Positions 27,722 through 35,154 of a stretch of DNA of 64,000 bases are shown here, piece by piece. The notes under the pieces are model-generated. The model did not search any database and was not told the origin of the DNA. It saw only the letters and a list, made by a program, of their open reading frames with translations. Both the position numbers and the translations under genes were made by a program. Source of the DNA: Frigoribacterium sp. VKM Ac-2836 (GTDB lineage: Bacteria > Actinomycetota > Actinomycetes > Actinomycetales > Microbacteriaceae); NCBI RefSeq assembly GCF_013248995.1, contig NZ_JABRPK010000002.1, positions 620,001-684,000 on the forward strand, given 5' to 3'. Within the stretch, counting starts at the first letter, position 1; each line of letters starts with the position of its first letter.

Positions 27722-27751
27722 GAGGCGCGGTGTCGGCCGGCACCGCGCCTC
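27722..27751. terminator. hairpin of facing GGAGGCGCGG-type repeats between convergent genes
   Basis: GAGGCGCGGTG (27722-27732) and CACCGCGCCTC (27741-27751) are perfect complements around eight bases. It sits 16 bp after the catalytic subunit stop and 16 bp before the xdhC stop on the other strand, so it probably serves both transcripts. There is no T-run. Confidence 0.65.
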
Positions 27752-27767
27752 CTGACCGTGGGCGGCG

Positions 27768-28742
27768 TCAGCGGATCAGGTGGATGCTGCCGTCGCGATC
27801 GCGCAGCGGGGCCCGTGAGGCGCCCGAGCGCACGGCGAGCACCTCGGCCATGATCGACACGGCCGTTTCTTCGGGGGTGCTCGCCCCGAGGTCGAGCCCG
27901 ATGGGGGAGTGCAGGCGGCCCAGCGAGTCCGGCCCCACGTCGCGTGAGCGCAGTTCGGCGATCCGCCGGTCGTGGGTCACGCGCGAGCCCATCGCCCCGA
28001 CGTAAGCCGCCGGCGAGGCCAGAGCTGCCTCGACCAGGTCGGCATCGAAGCGTTCGTCATGGGAGAGCACGGCGATGACGGTGTGCTCGTCGACCTCGGT
28101 GCGGGCGAGGTAGTGGGGCGGCCATTCGACGACGACCTCGTCGGCCGAGGGGAACCGCTCGCGCGTCATGAACACGGGACGCGGGTCGCACACCGTCACG
28201 CGATAGCCCAGCACGGCCCCGGCGTTGCAGAGGGCGACGGCGAACTCGACCGCCCCGAAGACGAGGAGGCGCGGCGGCGGTGCCGAGCGCTCGCTGAAGA
28301 CCCGCAGACCCTCGCAGTCGTCGACGGTCGGCACGACCTCGCCGGTGCGGACCGGCCCGAGCACGACGTGGGCCGAGGCCCCACGCCCGGCGGCGACGTC
28401 GCGGAGGGCGTCGATCGTCACGGTGTCGTCGGGGGAGACGAGCCGCGCGAGCACCTCGATGCGTCCACCGCAGCTGAGCCCGACCTCGAACGCGGTCTCG
28501 TCGCTGAACCCGAAGGTCTCGAGCTGGGGCGTGCCGTCCTCGAACACCTCCGTGCAGATCTCGTAGACCGCGCCCTCGACGCAACCGCCCGAGATGCTGC
28601 CGATCACGGTGCCGTCGACGGTGACGGCCATCGAGGTGCCGACGGTGCGCGGCGCGCTGCCCACGACCGACACGGCCGTCGCGAGGGCGAGGCTCTCGCC
28701 GGCGTCGAGCCGGGCCAGTAGACGGTCGGCGATCTCGAACAC
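27768..28742 (-). CDS. xdhC: XdhC-family molybdenum cofactor maturation protein
   Basis: XdhC proteins bind molybdenum cofactor, promote its sulfuration and load it into xanthine dehydrogenase-type enzymes. The N-terminal domain shows S-V-V-G-S-A-P-R-T-V-G-T-S-M-A-V and the G-S-I-S-G-G-C-V-E-G-A-V-Y motif. The C-terminal Rossmann domain shows L-V-F-G-A-V-E-F-A and A-Y-V-G-A-M-G-S-R. I choose the GTG complementary to 28740-28742 (VFEIADRLLARL), which has GAGGAG seven bases upstream; the frame extends to 28811 without a better start. A repeat copy occurs at 28262-28275. The gene is convergent with the hydroxylase operon it serves. Confidence 0.9.
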   Translation of the reverse strand: MFEIADRLLARLDAGESLALATAVSVVGSAPRTVGTSMAVTVDGTVIGSISGGCVEGAVYEICTEVFEDGTPQLETFGFSDETAFEVGLSCGGRIEVLARLVSPDDTVTIDALRDVAAGRGASAHVVLGPVRTGEVVPTVDDCEGLRVFSERSAPPPRLLVFGAVEFAVALCNAGAVLGYRVTVCDPRPVFMTRERFPSADEVVVEWPPHYLARTEVDEHTVIAVLSHDERFDADLVEAALASPAAYVGAMGSRVTHDRRIAELRSRDVGPDSLGRLHSPIGLDLGASTPEETAVSIMAEVLAVRSGASRAPLRDRDGSIHLIR

Positions 28743-28861
28743 GGGACTCCTCGGGGGTGGTGTCGGGTGGCACCGGGTCTCGATGCTGTCACGGCCCGGG
28801 GGCGGTGTCACGTCACGCCGCAGGTGGTTCGCCGTGTGGTCACGCCGGTTAGCCTGCAGCC

Positions 28862-29491
28862 ATGCCCGAGATCATCGCTCCGCCGTCCGTCGGCCTGCTG
28901 CTCGCGGCCGGTGCCGGGACGCGCATGGGCCGCCCCAAGGCGCTCGTGGTCGACGGCCACGGACCCTGGCTGACCCGGGCCGTGGCCACGCTCCTCGACG
29001 GGGGCTGCCACAGGGTGCTCGTCGTGCTCGGTGCGGGCGCGACCGAGGCGCGAGCGCTGCTGGCGGCCGACCCGCGCCTCCTCGGGGTGGAGGGGCGGGC
29101 CCGGGTGTCGGCCGTCGTCGCCGACGACTGGGCCGACGGCCTCGCCGCCTCGCTCCGCGCGGGGTTGACGGCGCTCGCCGGGTCGGACCCCGAGGAGGCG
29201 CGGCTCGCCCTGATCACGCTGGTCGACTACCCGGGTCTGCCGTCGTCCGCCGTCGCGCGGTTGCTGTCGTCCCCGGCCGCCGACGGTCCGCTGGGCCCGG
29301 GTGCGCTGCGCCGGGCCGTCTTCCACGGCCGCCCGGGTCACCCCGTCGTGGTCGGCCGGTCCCACTGGTCGGCCCTCGCGGCGTCCCTCACCGGTGATCG
29401 CGGGGCCGGTCCGTACCTGCGGGCCCACGCCGCCGAACCGGTCGACTGCTCCGACCTGTGGGACGGCCACGACGTCGACGCGCCCGCCTGA
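28862..29491 (+). CDS. MocA/MobA-like molybdenum cofactor nucleotidyltransferase
   Basis: This 209-residue NTP-transferase protein contains the nucleotide-binding signature L-L-L-A-A-G-A-G-T-R-M-G-R-P-K-A-L and a later L-V-D-Y-P-G-L. These are typical of MocA (CTP:molybdopterin cytidylyltransferase) and MobA-like enzymes. PaoABC-type hydroxylases use the cytosine dinucleotide cofactor made by MocA, so its place beside the operon and xdhC is meaningful. It is divergent from xdhC over a gap of about 120 bp. Two GGAGGCGCGG copies lie inside the gene (29070 and 29192). Confidence 0.87.
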   Translation: MPEIIAPPSVGLLLAAGAGTRMGRPKALVVDGHGPWLTRAVATLLDGGCHRVLVVLGAGATEARALLAADPRLLGVEGRARVSAVVADDWADGLAASLRAGLTALAGSDPEEARLALITLVDYPGLPSSAVARLLSSPAADGPLGPGALRRAVFHGRPGHPVVVGRSHWSALAASLTGDRGAGPYLRAHAAEPVDCSDLWDGHDVDAPA

Positions 29492-29519
29492 CCCGCGTCC
29501 CGCCCGGCCCACCCGAAGG

Positions 29520-30494
29520 TCAGTTGCACTTTCCGCTGCCGCTGTAACACGGGGTGTAGTTCGCGGGCAGGGGCTCCTGGCGCGGTGTGGGGGACTGCCA
29601 CCGGTCCCCGGGGACGGGGGCGCCGACGGCACCGATCACGACCAGCCCGGCCACGGCGACGCTCGCCACGACGACGCCTCGGTGCCCGGCGGTGATCGCG
29701 GCGAAGAGCGCCACGACCAGGCACGCGAGGCAGGCGACGAGGGTTCGGAGCCAGCTGTTCGCGACCTCCTGGCTGACGGTCACGGGGCTACCGAAGAGGC
29801 TGAACTCGGCCGAGAACCACTGCCCGGCCAGCGAGAGCGTGAGGACGATGCCCGCCGCGAGGGCGAGCGCCTCGACGATCACGGCGACGCGGTGGACGAG
29901 GTGTCGGGGTGCCCGGGTCGCGGGGGCGTCGGCGGGAGCGCGGTCGGCCGGACGTGCTGCGTCGACGGCGGCGTGTGCGACTGGGCGTGCTGCGTCGCCC
30001 GTCGACGCGTCGCGGCCGCCACGGCCCGAGCGCGCGGCGAGCACGACGAACGAGGCCAGGCCGACGGTCGCGACGAACGGCAGGCTGACGAAGACCACGG
30101 TGGGCAGCGTGTAGAGGGAGAAGCCCGCCCGGAGGCCCGACGTGACGCCCGACCCGACGGTGAGCTCGACGCCGGCCCGGGCCACGCCCGCCGCGGCGAC
30201 GTAGAGCCAGGCCCGGCGTGACGCGGGGACGTCGAACCACCGCCACGCGACGAGCACGGCCAGGACGGCCCACACGACGAAGGGCACGAGCCCGGTGTAT
30301 AGGAGCGCGGCCGGCAGCTCGAGCAACGATGCGACCACGCGGCCGGCCGAGGCCGTCGCGGTGAAGAGTGCCCCGCCGATGACGAGCAGGGCTGCGGTGG
30401 TGCCGATCACCCAGGCCACCTCGCGGCGGTCGATCCGCCGACGAAGGCTCGCCGCCACCCCTGCGAGCCGGTCCCTGAGCTGAGTGTTCGTCAT
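29520..30494 (-). CDS. multi-pass membrane protein of unknown function
   Basis: This 324-residue protein has about seven hydrophobic helices: a first at about residues 26-48, three between 60 and 150, and further ones towards the C terminus. An Ala/Arg/Asp-rich cytoplasmic loop sits in the middle. The C-terminal tail ends Y-T-P-C-Y-S-G-S-G-K-C-N with two Cys. I recognise no family motif. The ATG complementary to 30492-30494 gives a short soluble start before the first helix. The upstream 217 bp shared with the divergent DinB-like gene contains no recognisable structure. Confidence 0.7.
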   Translation of the reverse strand: MTNTQLRDRLAGVAASLRRRIDRREVAWVIGTTAALLVIGGALFTATASAGRVVASLLELPAALLYTGLVPFVVWAVLAVLVAWRWFDVPASRRAWLYVAAAGVARAGVELTVGSGVTSGLRAGFSLYTLPTVVFVSLPFVATVGLASFVVLAARSGRGGRDASTGDAARPVAHAAVDAARPADRAPADAPATRAPRHLVHRVAVIVEALALAAGIVLTLSLAGQWFSAEFSLFGSPVTVSQEVANSWLRTLVACLACLVVALFAAITAGHRGVVVASVAVAGLVVIGAVGAPVPGDRWQSPTPRQEPLPANYTPCYSGSGKCN

Positions 30495-30711
30495 GGGTCG
30501 ACGGTAGTGGTGGGTCGTGGGGACGACGTCATCCCCGAGGGGGATGTCGGCCGTGCGACGGCTGCGGCACGAGCCTCCGTCTCTCGAGGTCCTCCCCGCC
30601 CTGGTCCACTCCGTTCCCCGCCCTCGCCGTCCCACCGGTTGGCGCCGGGGGCACCGACGTCGGCAGGATCTCGATGGCGGGTGCCGGGCCGCGCGTCCTA
30701 GCGTCGGACCC

Positions 30712-31305
30712 ATGCCGATCACGCCCGACACGAAGAACTGGACCTGGGTGCTCGAACGCCCCTGCCCCGACTGCGGCTTCGACCCCGCCGAGGTCGCGTT
30801 CCGCGACGTGCCGGGCCTCGTCCGGCAGAACGCCGCCGCCTGGCCCGCCGAGCTCGCCCGGCCCGACGCCCGCACCCGGCCCGACGACGCCACGTGGTCG
30901 CCGCTCGAGTACGGGGCGCACGTGCGCGACGTGTTCCGGGTCTTCGACACGCGCCTCCGGCTGATGCTCGCCGAGGACGCGCCGACCTTCGCGAACTGGG
31001 ACCAGGACGCCACCGCGCTCGCCGACGACTACGCAGCCCAGCAGCCCGCGGTCGTGGCCGACGAGCTCGTGGCGGCGGCGGCGGTGGTGGCCGACGCGTT
31101 CCAGGCGGTGGCCGACGAGCAGCTCGGCCGCACGGGCCTCCGCAGCGACGGCTCGGCCTTCACGGTCGACTCGCTCGCCCGCTACTTCGTGCACGACCCC
31201 GTGCACCACCTGCACGACGTCCGCCGCCGCCCCGCGGGCCGCCGCCCCGCGGGCCGCCGCCCCGCGGGCCGCCGCCCCGCGGGCCGCCGTCGCACCACCG
31301 ACTGA
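30712..31305 (+). CDS. DinB-like four-helix protein with repeat-derived C terminus
   Basis: The 197-residue protein begins W-T-W-V-L-E-R-P-C-P-D-C-G-F-D-P and continues with helices containing W-S-P-L-E-Y-G-A-H-V-R-D-V and a late F-V-H-D-P-V-H-H-L-H-D-V. The spaced His residues and the helical pattern match DinB/DfsB-like metal-binding proteins of actinobacteria. After H-H-L-H-D-V the frame enters four exact 15-bp repeats, giving (R-R-P-A-G)4, and then ends inside an intergenic inverted repeat whose ACTGAACG supplies the TGA. The native C terminus is therefore probably replaced or extended. Enzymatic role unknown. Confidence 0.75.
   Translation: MPITPDTKNWTWVLERPCPDCGFDPAEVAFRDVPGLVRQNAAAWPAELARPDARTRPDDATWSPLEYGAHVRDVFRVFDTRLRLMLAEDAPTFANWDQDATALADDYAAQQPAVVADELVAAAAVVADAFQAVADEQLGRTGLRSDGSAFTVDSLARYFVHDPVHHLHDVRRRPAGRRPAGRRPAGRRPAGRRRTTD
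31225..31284 (+). repeat. four 15-bp tandem repeats at the end of the DinB-like gene
   Basis: CGCCGCCCCGCGGGC is repeated four times exactly. Being a multiple of three, it encodes Arg-Arg-Pro-Ala-Gly four times without a frameshift. It directly abuts the inverted repeat at 31289. Confidence 0.9.
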
Positions 31306-31354
31306 ACGTCGCACCGCCTGTTTCGGCGGTGCGACGTTCAATCGATGGTGCCAC
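31289..31354. repeat. diverged copy of the 14309 inverted repeat
   Basis: It shares the core CCGACTGAACGTCGCACC with the perfect hairpin at 14309-14374. Here the inner part is intact (GTCGCACCGCC opposite GGCGGTGCGAC) around TGTTTC, while the outer part carries several mismatches. The left arm contains the stop codon of the DinB-like gene. Confidence 0.8.
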
Positions 31355-31355
31355 T

Positions 31356-31430
31356 CAGCCCAGCCCAGCCCAGCCCAGCCCAGCCCAGCCCAGCCCAGCC
31401 CAGCCCAGCCCAGCCCAGCCCAGCCCAGCC
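31356..31430. repeat. fifteen tandem copies of CAGCC
   Basis: CAGCC is repeated fifteen times without interruption in the gap before the MOSC gene, directly after the inverted repeat at 31289. It is the longest simple repeat in the window and is likely to vary in copy number. No coding role is visible. Confidence 0.95.
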
Positions 31431-31472
31431 GCACCCTCGACCCCGGCATCTGACGCGGGCAGACTAGGCGAC

Positions 31473-32018
31473 ATGACCCGCGCCTCCGTCCTCTCGGTCG
31501 GTCTCGACCACGCCCACCGGTTCAGCAAGCCGCCGGTCGAGCGCGTCACCCTGCTCGCCGGGCTCGGCGTCGAGGGCGACGCGCACCTCGGGCGCACGGT
31601 GCAGCACCGCTCCCGCGTGGCCCGCGACCCGAGCCGGCCCAACCTGCGGCAGGTGCATCTGATGCACGCCGAACTCTTCGCCGAGCTGGCCGACCGCGGC
31701 TACGACGTCGGGCCAGGCGACCTCGGCGAGAACGTCACCACCCACGGGGTCGACCTGCTCGGCCTGCCCGTCGGCACCGTGCTCTCCCTCGGTCAGGAGG
31801 CGCGGGTCGAGATCACCGGGCTGCGCAACCCGTGCCTGCAGATCGACCGCTTCGAGTCGGGCCTGCTGAAGGTCGTGGTCGGACGCGACGAGGCCGGCGA
31901 ACTCGTCCGCAAGGCGGGAGTCATGGGCGTGGTGCTCGCCGGGGGAGAGGTGCGCCCCGGCGACACCATCGGCGTCGACCTGCCCCCCGAGCCCTGGTCG
32001 GCGTTGCAGCCCGTCTGA
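31473..32018 (+). CDS. MOSC-domain protein
   Basis: This 181-residue protein has the MOSC fold, related to the molybdenum cofactor sulfurase C-terminal domain. Visible elements are V-E-G-D-A-H-L-G, R-Q-V-H-L-M-H, G-D-L-G-E-N-V-T-T-H-G and the conserved Cys in L-R-N-P-C-L-Q-I-D. Such stand-alone MOSC proteins (YiiM-like) bind molybdenum cofactor or transfer sulfur; the substrate here is unknown. The presence of a molybdenum hydroxylase operon nearby is suggestive but not proof of a link. The first codons (MTRASVLSV) overlap a repeat copy at 31477. Confidence 0.88.
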   Translation: MTRASVLSVGLDHAHRFSKPPVERVTLLAGLGVEGDAHLGRTVQHRSRVARDPSRPNLRQVHLMHAELFAELADRGYDVGPGDLGENVTTHGVDLLGLPVGTVLSLGQEARVEITGLRNPCLQIDRFESGLLKVVVGRDEAGELVRKAGVMGVVLAGGEVRPGDTIGVDLPPEPWSALQPV

Positions 32019-32077
32019 CCGCCCCCCGACACGTCACTGCCCCGCCCCGCACCCTGCCCGGTGCCGCCCCGCCGGGC

Positions 32078-32467
32078 TCACGACCGGTGCCGGCGGATGC
32101 GGATCGGACCCCTCGCCGTCGAGGGGTCGACCACCGACCCGCCCTGCGTGATGTCGACCTCGCCCGAAGCGACCAAGCGCCGGGCCGCGCGCCGCACGGG
32201 CTCCATGAGGCCGCGCCAGGCGTCCTCGTCGTCGGGGTGCAGCGATCGCGCGACGTCCGACGGGCAGATCGACGAGGTGGCCGCCCGAGCCGCGAGCAGG
32301 TCGCGGATGCGCTGTTCGAGCGCGCGGTCCTGCGCCGTCACCTTGCGCTTGCGGCAGGCGTCGCTGCAGTAGGCGACCTCGTCCCAGTTCGACGCCCACT
32401 TCTTGCGCCACTCAATGGTGCGTCCGCACGATCGGCAGGTCTTGGGGTCGTGGGTCGTGGCGCTCAT
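32078..32467 (-). CDS. DUF2256 and DUF3253 domain protein
   Basis: This 129-residue protein joins a small Cys-rich N-terminal segment (K-T-C-R-S-C-G-R-T-I-E-W-R-K-K-W and Y-C-S-D-A-C-R-K-R-K, a likely zinc-binding DUF2256 module) to a C-terminal winged-helix-like DUF3253 domain. That domain has A-L-E-Q-R-I-R-D-L-L-A-A-R, I-C-P-S-D-V-A-R-S-L and G-E-V-D-I-T-Q-G-G. Both families are uncharacterised, and their fusion is known in bacteria. ATG complementary to 32465-32467; an in-frame start at 32479 would add four residues. Confidence 0.85.
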   Translation of the reverse strand: MSATTHDPKTCRSCGRTIEWRKKWASNWDEVAYCSDACRKRKVTAQDRALEQRIRDLLAARAATSSICPSDVARSLHPDDEDAWRGLMEPVRRAARRLVASGEVDITQGGSVVDPSTARGPIRIRRHRS

Positions 32468-32774
32468 GTCGACAGTCAACGCGGGAGGCGCGGTGAGCGT
32501 TCCCGGGGACGCCCAGGACGTGCTCCGGCACTGGCCAGGGCGGACGGCAGCGGGTACGATGGTCCCTGGTCGGGCGGTACTCCCGGCCCCGGGCGTGCAC
32601 GACAGCGCGCAGTCGGGATCACCATCCTCCCCGAGTCACCCACGGTCACCAGCGGCACGAGTCGCGAGGGCCGTGCCGCCGACAGGCCTGATCGACCCTC
32701 GAGTCGAACCGACCAGTCGGCCCGTGGCCGCCATCGGGTCGAGAGAACGGCGCCCGCCGACCACCCCAGGTTCC
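32468..32774 (+). promoter_or_regulatory. long leader of the MFS gene with a candidate -10
   Basis: About 300 bp without a gene. An extended -10-like GGGTACGAT (hexamer 32555-32560) would give a 5' untranslated region of about 200 bases before the MFS ATG. A GGAGGCGCGG copy lies at 32484. I see no recognisable riboswitch core. Confidence 0.3.
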
Positions 32775-34070
32775 ATGACACTCGCACCCCTGCGCCCCAC
32801 GGCGTCCCCGTCCACCCCGTCCGCCCGCTTCCCGTGGGCCGGACTGATCGCCATCGCCGTCGCCACGTTCCTCTCGATCTCGGGCGAGATGCTGCCGACC
32901 GGCCTGCTGCCCGAGATGAGCGCCGACCTCGGCGTCACCGAGTCGAGCATCGGCCTGCTCGTCAGCGTCTTCGCCTTCACGGTCGTGCTGACCAGCACCG
33001 GTCTGACCCACCTCACCCGGCGTCTGCCCCGGCACCTGATCGTCGTCGGCCTGATCGTCGTCCTCGCGATCAGCGCGGGCCTGACCGCCATCGCGCCGAC
33101 CTACGAGCTCGTCCTCGCGAGCCGCGTGCTCGGCGGCCTCGCCCACGGCATGTTCTGGGCGATCGGCGGTGCCTACGCCGGGCACCTCGTGCCTCGAGCC
33201 CAGGTCGGCCGGGCACTCGCCGTCGCCATGAGCGGCGGCACCCTCGCGTTCGTGCTGGGCGTCCCGCTCGGCACCGCCCTCGGCCAGGCCCTCGGCTGGC
33301 GTGAGGCGTTCGGCATCCTCGCCGGGCTCATGGCGCTCGGCGCGGTCTTCGTCTACAAGTTCCTGCCTCCGGTCGGGCGGGGCACGGCGCACGAGTCGAC
33401 GCCCGAGCCGGTGACCGACGCGGTCCCGACGCTGGTCGACGGCACCGCGCCTCCTGCGGGTGCCGCGGTTCGTCGTCGCGCGCTGCCGAAGCCGAGCGTG
33501 CTCGGCGTCGTGCTGAGCTGCGTCATCACGGCGGTGTTCATGATCGGGCACTACTCCTTCTTCACCTACATCACGCCGTACCTCGTGCGGTCGACCGGGG
33601 TTCCCGAGCAGGGCCTCGCCGGGTGGCTCTTCGCCTTCGGCATCGCCGGAGCCGTGGGTCTCGGCATGGTCGGCTGGTTCCTCGGGGCGCGACCGCGGGT
33701 GAGCATCCCGATCGGGGTGGCCGTGGTCGGTCTCGCCGTGACGGGCATGCTGGTGTTCGAGGGGCTCCTCGTGCCGTCGTTGGTGGCGTTCGTCCTGTGG
33801 GGCGTGACGTTCGGAGCGTTGCCGCCGCTGTTCCAGACGCGCATGCTGCAGGTCGCCCCCGAACGCATGCGCGACCTGGCGAGTGCCTTCTACACGACCG
33901 GCTTCAACGCCGGCATCGGTGGAGGCGCCCTGATCGGCGCCCTCGTGCTCGACGGCTCGGGGCTCGACTCGCTGCCCGTGCTCTACATCGCGGTCGCCGC
34001 GGTCGTACTGGTCGCCGTGCTCGCGAGCGACCGCCTCCTCGCCCACCGTTCGGCCCGCCCCGCCGCGTGA
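32775..34070 (+). CDS. MFS transporter (sugar-efflux/AraJ-like)
   Basis: This 431-residue major facilitator has twelve hydrophobic helices. The start region I-S-G-E-M-L-P-T-G-L-L-P-E-M-S-A-D-L-G-V-T and the loop R-V-L-G-G-L-A-H-G-M-F-W match the AraJ/sugar-efflux group (family DHA1). The central cytoplasmic loop (about residues 205-245) is Pro/Ala/Thr-rich and includes a CACCGCGCCTCCTG repeat copy at 33443-33456, encoding T-A-P-P-A-G. The ATG at 32775 is the first start that puts helix 1 near the N terminus. Substrate unknown. Confidence 0.9.
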   Translation: MTLAPLRPTASPSTPSARFPWAGLIAIAVATFLSISGEMLPTGLLPEMSADLGVTESSIGLLVSVFAFTVVLTSTGLTHLTRRLPRHLIVVGLIVVLAISAGLTAIAPTYELVLASRVLGGLAHGMFWAIGGAYAGHLVPRAQVGRALAVAMSGGTLAFVLGVPLGTALGQALGWREAFGILAGLMALGAVFVYKFLPPVGRGTAHESTPEPVTDAVPTLVDGTAPPAGAAVRRRALPKPSVLGVVLSCVITAVFMIGHYSFFTYITPYLVRSTGVPEQGLAGWLFAFGIAGAVGLGMVGWFLGARPRVSIPIGVAVVGLAVTGMLVFEGLLVPSLVAFVLWGVTFGALPPLFQTRMLQVAPERMRDLASAFYTTGFNAGIGGGALIGALVLDGSGLDSLPVLYIAVAAVVLVAVLASDRLLAHRSARPAA

Positions 34071-34118
34071 GCCGCGTGCCGCTCGCCGTTCGCTCGGCAG
34101 TCCGACCGCACTTTCTCT

Positions 34119-34138
34119 GATCCGGCACGTACCGGATC
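34119..34138. repeat. GATCCGGTACGTACCGGATC palindrome, copy 4 (one change)
   Basis: The copy reads GATCCGGCACGTACCGGATC, one base off the perfect palindrome, with T and A on its flanks. It lies 48 bp after the MFS stop and before the strong hairpin at 34182. Like the other three copies it is outside genes. Confidence 0.8.
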
Positions 34139-34181
34139 AAGGTGAGAGAGATGCGGTCCCCCTGCGCCCGGGACGACGAAA

Positions 34182-34223
34182 GACGCAGGAGGCGCGACTC
34201 GGGTGAGTCGCGCCTCCTGCGTC
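34182..34223. terminator. 19-bp hairpin built on facing GGAGGCGCG repeats
   Basis: GACGCAGGAGGCGCGACTC (34182-34200) and its exact complement (34205-34223) flank a four-base GGGT loop. It lies between the convergent MFS gene and the 41-codon gene at 34243, which fits a bidirectional terminator. The stem core is the window-wide repeat motif. Confidence 0.75.
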
Positions 34224-34242
34224 CGATGCGGTGCGGGCCGGG

Positions 34243-34368
34243 TCAGCGGCGGCGTCCGGGCTGCTGGTAGCCACCCTGGCCGGTACCGCCCCCGCGACGC
34301 TTGTTCATGATCTTCTTGAAGATGAAGCCGGCGATCAGCGGGGCGAAACGTCGGAGCAGTGATGCCAT
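34243..34368 (-). CDS. 41-residue basic membrane-associated peptide
   Basis: This short gene has an excellent AGGAGG Shine-Dalgarno seven bases before its ATG (complement of 34366-34368). It encodes a hydrophobic N-terminal half (L-I-A-G-F-I-F-K-K-I-M) and a Gly/Arg/Gln-rich tail ending R-R-R. It lies 146 bp downstream of the Gls24-like gene on the same strand, so the two may be expressed together in envelope stress. No named family. The translation signals make it likely to be real. Confidence 0.65.
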   Translation of the reverse strand: MASLLRRFAPLIAGFIFKKIMNKRRGGGTGQGGYQQPGRRR

Positions 34369-34514
34369 GGGTGTGCCTCCTGGGCAGTGGTGCACGGGTC
34401 GTGCGGTCGAGCCGGCTGGCTCGGTCGGGTGCGGTCCGCGAGGGTGCGGGGGACGATCACGTCGGGATGATCGCCGCAGGTGCCAGTGAACTCGTTCTTC
34501 ACTGAACTCGCTGT

Positions 34515-34997
34515 CTACTGAACCCGCTGCGAGTCGGCCTTGTCGCCCTTGTCGTCGTCGTCCTGGCCGGCGATGAAGATGTCGCTGACCTCGATGTTGA
34601 TCTCGACGACCTGCAGGCCCACGAGTTGGGTGATGGCGTCGTTGACGGCCCGACGGACATCGTCGGCGACCTTCTGCACCGACAGGGGGTAGTCGACGAC
34701 GATGCTGAGGTCCGCCGCGGCCTGGGTCTCGCCGACGTCGACCTTGACGCCCTGGCCGTGGTCCTGCTGGCCGACGGCGGTACGCAGGGCGCCCACGGCA
34801 CGCGACGCACCGCCACCGATCGAGTGGACGCCGGGCACCTGGCGGGCGGCGATGCCCGCGACCTTGGCCACGACGCCGTCGGCGATCTGCGTGGTGCCCG
34901 CGGCGTCCGACGAGACGGTCGAGGCGCCGTCGACGCGGGAGACTCCGTCGACGCGTGAGCTCGTGGTGGCGGGGGTGGGCGTGGCGGTGTTCGACAT
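34515..34997 (-). CDS. Asp23/Gls24-family envelope stress protein
   Basis: This 160-residue protein contains the Asp23/Gls24 (DUF322) core: I-A-D-G-V-V-A-K-V-A-G-I-A-A-R-Q-V-P-G-V, then the D-L-S-I-V-V-D-Y-P-L-S-V segment and V-G-L-Q-V-V-E-I-N-I-E-V-S-D-I-F. The first 38 residues are a Thr/Ser-rich tail with a repeated R-V-D-G. Members accumulate under alkaline or envelope stress and can associate with the membrane through partner proteins. ATG complementary to 34995-34997, with AAAGAGG upstream. Small membrane partners such as the product at 34243 would fit. Confidence 0.9.
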   Translation of the reverse strand: MSNTATPTPATTSSRVDGVSRVDGASTVSSDAAGTTQIADGVVAKVAGIAARQVPGVHSIGGGASRAVGALRTAVGQQDHGQGVKVDVGETQAAADLSIVVDYPLSVQKVADDVRRAVNDAITQLVGLQVVEINIEVSDIFIAGQDDDDKGDKADSQRVQ

Positions 34998-35154
34998 CTC
35001 GGGTCCTCTTTCGGCTGGGGGAGTCGTGCGGATGATCGTCGTGCGAGCGGTTCGGGGCGACCCGGGCTGCACGTCCATGAGACGCCGTGCCCGCCCGGTT
35101 CGTCACGGTGAAGATGCTGGCAACCCGCTGAGTGCCCGCGTCTACTGTCGGGGC

